DNA from: Acinetobacter sp.
GTDB lineage: Bacteria > Pseudomonadota > Gammaproteobacteria > Pseudomonadales > Moraxellaceae
Assembly (NCBI GenBank): GCA_030152605.1
Contig: JASLJB010000254.1
Coordinates: 1-13,287, forward strand
Length of the DNA: 13,287 nt
Reading direction: 5' to 3'
In this document: positions 6,987 through 12,005 of the stretch, piece by piece
Numbering within the stretch: position 1 is the first letter of the stretch
How the letters are laid out: each line of letters opens with the position of its first letter
Program-made: the position numbers and the translations under genes
Notes under the pieces: model-generated
Seen by the model: the letters and a program-made list of their open reading frames with translations, nothing else
Told to the model about the DNA's origin: nothing
Database searches by the model: none

Positions 6987-6997
6987 GAAAGTTTTTG

Positions 6998-7019
6998 CAT
7001 ACTTTTTTAAAAAAGTATG
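6998..7019. repeat. Perfect 22-bp palindrome
   Basis: CATACTTTTTT is followed directly by its exact reverse complement. As DNA it is a perfect dyad without spacer. As RNA it could form a hairpin with a run of U. It lies about 174 bp before the antitoxin start. Confidence 0.7.
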
Positions 7020-7087
7020 AGAACAAACTCGCTCACCGAGGATGAGGAACGGAAAGACTTGCCGTGAAGACATTTAAAGCTTTTGGT

Positions 7088-7110
7088 GTTGCGCCCTACA
7101 AGGGCACAAC
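7088..7110. repeat. Stem-loop before the toxin-antitoxin operon
   Basis: GTTGCGCCC (7088-7096) and GGGCACAAC (7102-7110) pair over nine positions with one mismatch, around a 5-base loop. There is no T tract after it, so it is not a clear terminator. Confidence 0.5.
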
Positions 7111-7158
7111 GATTACAAAGTAAAAGACGAAAACTGAAATCTTGATATGCTATGATTT

Positions 7159-7177
7159 GTACATCAAACTGATATAC
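7159..7177. promoter_or_regulatory. Candidate autoregulatory operator of the antitoxin
   Basis: GTACATCA and TGATATAC are inverted around AAC, with 7 of 8 pairs matching. The dyad ends 15 bases before the antitoxin ATG and overlaps TATACT, a possible -10 element. Antitoxins with ribbon-helix-helix folds usually bind such dyads to repress their own operon. The assignment is by position and family only. Confidence 0.4.
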
Positions 7178-7192
7178 TTTCTGGTGAGAAAT

Positions 7193-7459
7193 ATGACTAA
7201 TTTAGCAACGGAACGAATCAATGTTCGTGCAACCGCAGATGCGAAAAATGTAATTGAGCAAGCTGCAAATTTATTAGGTCTCAGTGTGAGTTCTTTTATG
7301 ATGCAATCTTCATTTGAACGGGCACAAGACTTACTTAAATCTAATCATGAGTTAAAAGTAAATAATGCTGATCGTGATATGTTAATGAATTTGCTTGAAA
7401 ACCCACGACCTGCAAATGATGAAATGAAAAAGTTAATGGGTTTATTAGATGAAAATTGA
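7193..7459 (+). CDS. DUF1778-type ribbon-helix-helix antitoxin (TacA/AtaR-like)
   Basis: An 88-residue protein that should bind DNA through its N-terminus and neutralise the acetyltransferase toxin through its C-terminus. The N-terminal part reads ATERINVRATADAKNVIEQA, a strand followed by a helix typical of ribbon-helix-helix DUF1778 proteins, then LLGLSVSSFMMQSSFERAQDL for the second helix. The acidic, Asn- and Glu-rich tail (about 50-88) fits the flexible toxin-binding region. The start at 7193 has a TGGTGAG ribosome site about 5 bases upstream; a TTG-started extension from 7142 is not credible. It overlaps the toxin gene by 11 bases, as is usual for these pairs. The DNA is visibly more AT-rich than the cobalamin and sulfur genes around it, suggesting acquisition. 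Confidence 0.88.
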   Translation: MTNLATERINVRATADAKNVIEQAANLLGLSVSSFMMQSSFERAQDLLKSNHELKVNNADRDMLMNLLENPRPANDEMKKLMGLLDEN

Positions 7460-7937
7460 GGTTTTACAACCGCATCATCAAAGAAAATCATTTAATTGTG
7501 GGCAGGATGATTTAAATAAATTCATAAAACAATATGCGTCCCAACATCAGAAATCTGGGACAAGCAAAACCTATGTTGCAATTGCTGATGATGTACAGGT
7601 GAGTGGGTTTTATTGTCTATCTAGTAGCTCAATTGGCTTCGATTTAGTCGATGCTGAACTCACCAAGCGATTAGCGCGTTATCCGCTACCTTGTGTGGTT
7701 GTGGGGCGCTTTGCTGTTGACCAAACAGTTCAAGGCCAAGGCGTTGGAAAGCTACTTTTAGCACATGCGCTTAGACAAGTTGCAAAAGTAGCTCAAATTA
7801 TTGGCGTAAATTTTGTTGTAATCCATGCAAAAGATCAAAAGGCAGTGGCGTTTTATCAGCGCTTTGGTTTTATTTCACTCACATCAAATCCCTTAACATT
7901 AATATATCCAGTCAATGAAATACCTAATTTAAATTAA
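7449..7937 (+). CDS. GNAT acetyltransferase toxin (TacT/AtaT-like)
   Basis: A 162-residue Gcn5-related N-acetyltransferase. Toxins of this family acetylate the amino acid on charged tRNAs and so block translation. Visible features: the acetyl-CoA pyrophosphate loop QGQGVG (residues 95-100) after the beta4 strand VVVGRFAVD (83-91), the helix KLLLAHALRQVAKVA, and the C-terminal FYQRFGF with Y136, which aligns with the catalytic tyrosine of TacT. The N-terminal CGQDDLNKFIKQYASQHQ is also typical of the toxin subgroup and unlike housekeeping GNAT enzymes. The gene starts inside the antitoxin frame and appears complete. Which tRNA it modifies cannot be told. The whole pair lies between two 128-bp direct repeats. 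Confidence 0.9.
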   Translation: MKIEVLQPHHQRKSFNCGQDDLNKFIKQYASQHQKSGTSKTYVAIADDVQVSGFYCLSSSSIGFDLVDAELTKRLARYPLPCVVVGRFAVDQTVQGQGVGKLLLAHALRQVAKVAQIIGVNFVVIHAKDQKAVAFYQRFGFISLTSNPLTLIYPVNEIPNLN

Positions 7938-7973
7938 GGCGTTGCACAGACCCTCTCAACAAGGGTGCCGGGT

Positions 7974-8101
7974 TGCTCATCCTACTGACTCGGCAAGTTC
8001 TACCGTTTACTGTGCGGACCGCACGACATAAACAGCGCGATCACTCATATATTTTAAAAGCCCAAGCCCATAATAATAAAATAGCCTCAGCTATTGGATG
8101 T
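7974..8101 (+). repeat. 128-bp direct repeat, right copy
   Basis: The partner of 6765-6892, with the same length and ends and 12 mismatches. It begins 36 bp after the toxin stop and ends 8 bp before the bigR stop codon (which lies on the other strand). Its right end carries the hairpin AATAGC-CTCA-GCTATT (8080-8095). Confidence 0.92.
8080..8095 (-). terminator. Possible terminator of the bigR-like gene
   Basis: Read on the minus strand, AATAGC-TGAG-GCTATT forms a 6-bp stem followed by TTATTATTAT. It sits 15 bp past the bigR stop codon. It is a weak, AT-rich hairpin and is part of the right-hand direct repeat; the left copy preserves only 5 pairs. Confidence 0.4.
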
Positions 8102-8109
8102 GATTAAGC

Positions 8110-8418
8110 CTACTGCTCCTGACAATACAACTGATATAGGCTGTGCATCAGGCGTAGGGTCTTGGCCTCACGAATGGCGTAGAAAATCTGCTTACCCTCA
8201 CGCCGTGTCGTGACCAATTCTGCTTTACGTAATACCGTCAATTGCTGCGATAAGGTCGGTTGCAAAATTTGAGTCAGTGCCTCGATTTGCTGCACGGAAA
8301 GCTCGCCATCTTTGAGCACACACAGGATTTTAAGACGATCTGGGTTGGAGAGTATTTTTAATTGTTGAGCAACAAAATCCACTTTTTCAAAGTCAAAATG
8401 AAAGTCAGTCTCTGACAT
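8110..8418 (-). CDS. bigR: ArsR-family repressor of the BigR/SqrR (persulfide-sensing) type
   Basis: A 102-residue winged-helix repressor. Residues 52-81 (QPTLSQQLTVLRKAELV, then KQIFYAI) match the recognition helix and wing of BigR closely. The two cysteines, C33 in ILCVLKDGE and C99 in LYQLYCQEQ, occupy the positions that form a disulfide or polysulfide link in BigR/SqrR when cells meet sulfide. The ArsR metal motif ELCVCDL is absent. The start at 8418 is chosen for AAGGAG 9 bases upstream; the frame stays open to 8535, but that extension would cross the promoter region. It is divergent from the YeeE-YeeE-Blh genes, the usual arrangement for this regulon. It very likely represses both directions until oxidised by reactive sulfur species. 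Confidence 0.88.
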   Translation of the reverse strand: MSETDFHFDFEKVDFVAQQLKILSNPDRLKILCVLKDGELSVQQIEALTQILQPTLSQQLTVLRKAELVTTRREGKQIFYAIREAKTLRLMHSLYQLYCQEQ

Positions 8419-8456
8419 TGGGATAGGCTCCTTGTTAAGCAAATCGTAAATTACAG

Positions 8457-8484
8457 TTGAATAATTAAAATAATTATATATTAT
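8457..8484 (+). promoter_or_regulatory. Candidate promoter of the sulfur operon
   Basis: TTGAAT (8457-8462) and TATTAT (8479-8484) are separated by 16 bases, with a predicted start near 8491 and an ATG at 8514. The -10 overlaps the left arm of the proposed BigR operator. Confidence 0.45.
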
Positions 8485-8501
8485 AAAAAAATATAATGTA
8501 A
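8473..8501 (-). promoter_or_regulatory. bigR: Candidate promoter of bigR
   Basis: On the minus strand, TTACAT (8496-8501) and TATAAT (8473-8478) are separated by exactly 17 bases. This gives a transcript with a leader of roughly 50 bases. It overlaps the divergent promoter, so one bound repressor could silence both. Confidence 0.5.
8477..8500. promoter_or_regulatory. Candidate BigR operator dyad
   Basis: TATATTATA and TATAATGTA are inverted around six A residues, with 8 of 9 pairs matching. It lies in the divergent promoter region and covers -10 or -35 elements of both units. BigR is known to bind an AT-rich palindrome overlapping the -10 region. Low sequence complexity lowers confidence in the exact borders. 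Confidence 0.45.
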
Positions 8502-8513
8502 TGGGGTGTAGGT

Positions 8514-8948
8514 ATGAATGTTGATCTAACAGCATGGTTTATTGCATGGATCGGGGGCTTGATCCTCGGCGTTGCCGTGGTGGGTTATTTATATGTGAAT
8601 GGGCGTATCGCTGGGATTAGTGGCATGGTGGCACAAGTCATCAATCCGAAAACAGTATTTAAAACGCCTGCCTTGTGGTTTCTGCTTGGCCTAATCGTGA
8701 CGCCATTTATTTATAGCCTATTTCAACAACCGAGCATCGTGATGATCACCACAGATCCATGGGTCTTGATCGCCTCAGGATTGATCGTCGGCTTTGGTAC
8801 ACGGATGGGGTCGGGGTGTACCAGTGGACATGGTATCTGTGGAATCAGTCGTTTATCTCCGCGCTCAATGGTCGCGACCTGTACCTTTATTGTGGCCGGT
8901 ATTGTTTGTGTCTGGATGACACGCCATGTGATGGGAGTGTTGTTATGA
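8514..8948 (+). CDS. YeeE/YedE (DUF395) half-transporter, first subunit
   Basis: A 144-residue polytopic membrane protein with about four hydrophobic segments (roughly 8-29, 53-70, 82-96 and 118-138). It carries the family signature GFGTRMGSGCTSGHGICG (93-110) with C102 and C109. YeeE/YedE (TsuA-type) proteins carry thiosulfate or related sulfur species through the inner membrane using conserved cysteines. The usual single-chain protein is about twice this length, so this is the N-terminal-type half. GGGGTGTAGGT precedes the ATG at 8514. The next gene overlaps by 4 bases (ATGA), so the halves are probably made in equal amounts. The context with a persulfide dioxygenase points to transport of a sulfur compound; direction and substrate are not readable. 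Confidence 0.85.
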   Translation: MNVDLTAWFIAWIGGLILGVAVVGYLYVNGRIAGISGMVAQVINPKTVFKTPALWFLLGLIVTPFIYSLFQQPSIVMITTDPWVLIASGLIVGFGTRMGSGCTSGHGICGISRLSPRSMVATCTFIVAGIVCVWMTRHVMGVLL

Positions 8949-9379
8949 GTCAGAACACAATGAAATCGATTTTTGCTTTTGTATTCGGTGGACTATTTTC
9001 AATTGGCCTTATGGTTTCTGGACTTTCCAATCCTGAAAAAGTGATTGGCTTTTTAGACCTATTTGGACAATGGGACCCAAGTCTGGCCTTTGTGATGATG
9101 GGCGCGATTATGGTGGTGATTATACCGATGCAAAAAGCCCTGCGTCATCCAAAACCTGTGACTGTGTTTCAGCAACAGATTGATTTGCCGACCAGCAAAC
9201 AGATTGATACTAAACTGATCATGGGGGCGGTGCTGTTTGGTATTGGTTGGGGAATCGCCGGGATCTGTCCGGCGCCAAGCTTTACCTTGTTGGGATTGGG
9301 CTATTGGGAAGGCTTATATTTTGTGATCGCCATGGGTTTGGGCGGATGGCTATATGGAAAAGTCTCAGGAGCACAATAA
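8945..9379 (+). CDS. YeeE/YedE (DUF395) half-transporter, second subunit
   Basis: A 144-residue membrane protein and partner of the preceding gene. It carries the second-half signature GIGWGIAGICPAPSF (residues 99-113) with C108, and hydrophobic segments near 8-25, 47-62, 92-117 and 122-137. GLMVSGLSNPEKVIGFLDLFG (21-41) is typical of this half. The start at 8945 overlaps the previous stop as ATGA and has GGGAG upstream; an upstream extension from 8759 would lie inside the first subunit in another frame and is rejected. A 2-base gap separates its stop from the dioxygenase start, whose ribosome site AGGAG lies inside this gene. Together the two halves should form one functional sulfur transporter. 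Confidence 0.85.
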   Translation: MSQNTMKSIFAFVFGGLFSIGLMVSGLSNPEKVIGFLDLFGQWDPSLAFVMMGAIMVVIIPMQKALRHPKPVTVFQQQIDLPTSKQIDTKLIMGAVLFGIGWGIAGICPAPSFTLLGLGYWEGLYFVIAMGLGGWLYGKVSGAQ

Positions 9380-9380
9380 C

Positions 9381-10256
9381 ATGCAGCAACAGCCATGCGT
9401 AAAAGCATTCTTTGATCAAGCCACCAATACCTTTAGCTATGTGGTGTCGGACCCAAGTACGGCGCAGTGTGCCATTATTGACAGTGTGCTGGATTATGAT
9501 CCGGCATCTGCGACCACGCACAGCAGCAATGCTGATCGCATCGTGGACTATGTGCAACAGCAGCAACTCACGGTGCAGTGGATCTTGGAAACCCATGTGC
9601 ATGCCGATCACTTGACCGCAGCGCAATATCTTAAGTCGCGTTTGGGTGGTCAGATTGCCATGAGCCATCAGATTCGCCGTGTGCAAGATACTTTTGGGCA
9701 GATTTATCATTTCAGTGCCGAAGATGCGCCTGAACAACCGAGTTTTGATTATCTATTTGCGGATGATGAACAGTTTAATATCGGAAGCTTAAGCGCCTAT
9801 ACGCTTGCCACACCCGGTCATACGCCAGCGTGTTTAAGCTATGTGGTCGGTGATGCGGTCTTTGTGGGCGATACTTTGTTTATGCCAGACTATGGCACCG
9901 CACGTTGTGACTTTCCACAAGGCAGCGCAGCGCAGTTATATGATTCGGTGCAGAAGTTATATCAGCTGGATCAGGATACACGGGTATTTTTATGTCATGA
10001 CTATTTGCCTGAGTCGCGGCAGGATTATCAATACCAAACCGATATTCAAACCCAAAAGCAGCAGAATGTGCATATTCATACTGGGGTGAGCAAAGCAGCG
10101 TTTATTCAATTGCGTGAACAGCGCGATGCGACATTATCCATGCCGAAACTGATATTGCCCTCGATCCAAGTCAATATGTATGCGGGGCAGTTTCCCAAGC
10201 CCGAAGCCAATGGGCAGCGTTATTTAAAACTACCGTTGAATTATTTTAAGGGCTGA
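9381..10256 (+). CDS. blh: Persulfide dioxygenase of the Blh/ETHE1 metallo-beta-lactamase family
   Basis: A 291-residue cytosolic non-heme iron enzyme. Family members oxidise glutathione persulfide to sulfite and glutathione, the key step of sulfide detoxification. Visible metal motif: THVHADH (71-77) with H72, H74, D76 and H77, then H147 (TPGHTPA), D164 (FVGDTLF) and H206 (FLCHDYLP). The GTARCDFPQGSA stretch (172-183) is characteristic of the ETHE1/Blh branch. No signal peptide is seen. ATG 9381 is preferred over the longer opening at 9354 because AGGAG lies 9 bases upstream. No rhodanese domain is fused. It is the last gene before the strong terminator at 10268-10298. The regulator and transporters upstream reproduce the known bigR-type operon. 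Confidence 0.9.
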   Translation: MQQQPCVKAFFDQATNTFSYVVSDPSTAQCAIIDSVLDYDPASATTHSSNADRIVDYVQQQQLTVQWILETHVHADHLTAAQYLKSRLGGQIAMSHQIRRVQDTFGQIYHFSAEDAPEQPSFDYLFADDEQFNIGSLSAYTLATPGHTPACLSYVVGDAVFVGDTLFMPDYGTARCDFPQGSAAQLYDSVQKLYQLDQDTRVFLCHDYLPESRQDYQYQTDIQTQKQQNVHIHTGVSKAAFIQLREQRDATLSMPKLILPSIQVNMYAGQFPKPEANGQRYLKLPLNYFKG

Positions 10257-10267
10257 AGATTGAGATT

Positions 10268-10298
10268 AAAAAAAGAAGCGCCACGGCGCTTCTTTTTG
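10268..10298. terminator. Bidirectional rho-independent terminator
   Basis: GAAGCGC (10275-10281) and GCGCTTC (10286-10292) form a perfect 7-bp stem around CACG, flanked by a run of A (10268-10274) and a run of T (10293-10297). It therefore works on paper for both strands. It lies between the stops of the convergent blh-like and dsbG-like genes. Confidence 0.92.
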
Positions 10299-10331
10299 TT
10301 TGTGATGAATGATCAATTATGAATACTGAAT

Positions 10332-11126
10332 TTACTCAAAGATTTTTTTGAGATCCTTTGGTGCACCTTGCTGGCTTTCGATTTCACCTTTGGCATTTTT
10401 CCAGACGATGGCTGGGGTGGCATAGAAGCCATATTTATCCATTAACTCAGCGTTATGATCAATTTGATCACTGAGTGCTTGTGGAATCTGTGGCATTTCT
10501 TTGATCTTGGTTTTCATGGCCGCAATATTATATTGCTTAAATACTTCAGCACGATCTGGGGTATTTAAAATCGTGGCAGCCTGGGCCTTACTGCTCGGAC
10601 GAATCACGCCGACCATGATGTGGCGTAACTGAACTTTGCCTGAATCAACCCACGGACGCGCTTGTTTCCAGAAAGTATGGCAGTAGGGACAGTTCACATC
10701 ACTAAACACATAGATGATTTTCGGTGCATCGGCTTTACCGTCTTGAATCCAAGTTGATTTTTCCAAGCTTTGCCAGATTTGATCGAGTACTGCACCTTTA
10801 ACATGGGTTTCAATCGCTTGTTCGGTGAGGTTTTTATCATTGGCATCAAATAAATCACCGACGATATAGTGTTTCTGATCCTTGGAAATAAAGATCGTAG
10901 ATGGATATTCATCTTTATGTCCCGTCCAACCGGTCAGTCCTTCAGGCGCATCAATTTCTTTGACAAAGTTATAGCCTTGCTTTTCGAGATGTTGTTTAAG
11001 ATCTCCGCCGCCAGATTGGGCAAAACTGTCACAGCCACTCAATAGGCCTAGGCTGAGCATGGCCGCAGGAACGAGGTTGAATTTCATCATGCGCTGTGCG
11101 CGCTGTTTAAGTTTAAGACTATGCAT
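10332..11126 (-). CDS. dsbG: Lipoprotein DsbG-type thiol:disulfide interchange protein
   Basis: A 264-residue periplasmic oxidoreductase of the DsbC/DsbG family, which rescues oxidised or wrongly paired cysteines and is kept reduced by DsbD. The active site is C146-P-Y-C149 (FSDVNCPYCHTFW) and the cis-proline loop is YATPAIV with P238. The N-terminal part (about 45-130) matches the dimerisation domain. Unlike classical soluble DsbG, it has a lipobox LLSGC with C32, followed by Asp at +2, which in E. coli keeps lipoproteins in the inner membrane. The ATG at 11126 has AAGGA upstream; the Met pair at residues 13-14 lacks one. It is last in the dsbD, TlpA, dsbG order. DsbC is the alternative name, but CPYC with this context favours DsbG. 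Confidence 0.88.
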   Translation of the reverse strand: MHSLKLKQRAQRMMKFNLVPAAMLSLGLLSGCDSFAQSGGGDLKQHLEKQGYNFVKEIDAPEGLTGWTGHKDEYPSTIFISKDQKHYIVGDLFDANDKNLTEQAIETHVKGAVLDQIWQSLEKSTWIQDGKADAPKIIYVFSDVNCPYCHTFWKQARPWVDSGKVQLRHIMVGVIRPSSKAQAATILNTPDRAEVFKQYNIAAMKTKIKEMPQIPQALSDQIDHNAELMDKYGFYATPAIVWKNAKGEIESQQGAPKDLKKIFE

Positions 11127-11162
11127 CTCGCGTCTTCCTTGTTTGATTCAATTTAAAAAGGG

Positions 11163-11993
11163 TCAATGTGGTTTAATTTTTTCAATTTTCTGCGCAAGCA
11201 CGGCATGGCTGATTTCCCCCATATGGGTACTGATTAACTGCCCATGTGCATCAAAAAATAGGGTACTCGGTAAGCCATACATCCCCGTCGCTTGTGGGGT
11301 TTTGCCCTCAGGATCGAGTAAGACATGCTTAAACTGTAGTTGGTGTTGATTAAAATAGGCTTGGATCGTCGGCAGTTGCTCGCCTTGATTAATCATCACG
11401 AATTGCACATTAGGATGGTCACGCTGAGCCTGTTGCAGCACTGGCATCTCGCGATGGCAGGGCGGACACCAACTGGCCCAAAGGTTGATCACGGTCGGTT
11501 TGCCGATAAAGTTCGGCAAGGAAACATGCCGCCCTTGTTGATCATTGAGCGCCACTTCTGGGAAATTCTGGTATTCACGTTGTACCTGATTTTGCGCCCA
11601 ATAGCCTGTGCTAGAGATCATGATTACGATCGCCATAAATAAGCCTACCGCACCTAAGTGGGCATGGCGATTTTTCCATAGCAACCAGGCCACTGCGGCA
11701 AAAGCCGCACTAAAGAAGTGAAAGCCTTTGTCTTGGATCTTGATGATCTCGATCGGATGCGCCAGATAGATCTGATAATTCAGTGCCACAAATACCAGTC
11801 GACCCACGATCAAGCCAATCCAAACGGCACTCCAAATCGAGTCTTTAAATGATTTCCACTGTGCATCTTGGTAGCCAAACTTGTGTTTGAACAGGCCGGT
11901 GATCCACAGTGCCAGCAATAAGCTTGACAGTGCGATCACCAAACCCCAAGGCAACATCAGTGGACCCAAATGTAAGGCTTGCGGGCTGAACAT
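11163..11993 (-). CDS. Membrane-anchored TlpA-type thioredoxin with an Lgt-like N-terminal domain
   Basis: A 276-residue two-part protein. Residues 1-130 hold about four membrane segments and resemble the N-terminal half of prolipoprotein diacylglyceryl transferase: LHLGPLMLPWGLVIAL matches the Lgt start, and WIGLIVGRLVFVALNYQIYL matches its GGR-Y-NF region. Key Lgt residues (the YGL tyrosine and the HGG histidine) are absent, so acyl transfer is not expected. Residues 145-276 are a periplasmic TlpA/redoxin domain with C176-P-P-C179 (WASWCPPCHREMP) and cis-Pro P242. It probably passes reducing power from DsbD to DsbG or another client. A gap of 12 bp to dsbD and 36 bp to dsbG supports an operon. 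The thioredoxin call is firm; the Lgt relationship is an inference from motif similarity. Confidence 0.85.
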   Translation of the reverse strand: MFSPQALHLGPLMLPWGLVIALSSLLLALWITGLFKHKFGYQDAQWKSFKDSIWSAVWIGLIVGRLVFVALNYQIYLAHPIEIIKIQDKGFHFFSAAFAAVAWLLWKNRHAHLGAVGLFMAIVIMISSTGYWAQNQVQREYQNFPEVALNDQQGRHVSLPNFIGKPTVINLWASWCPPCHREMPVLQQAQRDHPNVQFVMINQGEQLPTIQAYFNQHQLQFKHVLLDPEGKTPQATGMYGLPSTLFFDAHGQLISTHMGEISHAVLAQKIEKIKPH

Positions 11994-12005
11994 AAGCGAG
12001 TCCTT

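Larger units (their letters stand above)
6596..7192. other. Non-coding, hairpin-rich spacer before the toxin-antitoxin genes
   Basis: About 600 bp with no supportable gene and no transposase remnant that I can read. It contains the leader of the HD gene, the first 128-bp direct repeat (6765-6892), and then in quick succession: hairpin CAGAT/ATCTG (6903-6916), hairpin GGCGGC/GCCGCC (6928-6944), a 12-bp stem with one G-T pair (6948-6986), a perfect 22-bp palindrome (6998-7019), an inverted partial copy of repeat sequence (7048-7064) and hairpin GTTGCGCCC/GGGCACAAC (7088-7110). The density of secondary structure suggests a decayed mobile element, a REP-like cluster or an unannotated RNA. Confidence 0.6.

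Noticed and set aside
6596..7141. Insertion sequence or transposase remnant
   Set aside because: No frame resembles a transposase and no matching terminal inverted repeats with target duplications were found. Only short hairpins and the direct repeat are visible.
7950..7966. ACCCT/AGGGT hairpin after the toxin gene as a terminator
   Set aside because: The stem has only 5 bp and no T tract follows.
6765..8101. pdif (XerC/XerD) sites around the toxin-antitoxin pair, as on Acinetobacter plasmids
   Set aside because: The flanking repeats are 128 bp and show no 11-6-11 dif-like layout that I can recognise.
8419..8535. N-terminal extension of the bigR-like protein
   Set aside because: It would be translated from the promoter region and is AT-driven (Tyr-, Phe-, Ile- and Asn-rich). 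MSETDF at 8418 has AAGGAG at the right distance.
8759..8944. N-terminal extension of the second YeeE half
   Set aside because: It reads the first YeeE gene in another frame. The ATG at 8945 has a ribosome site and the ATGA overlap.
9282..9737. 151-residue minus-strand open frame opposite the start of the persulfide dioxygenase
   Set aside because: It is antisense to two well-supported genes (second YeeE half and blh), has no family resemblance and no ribosome site.
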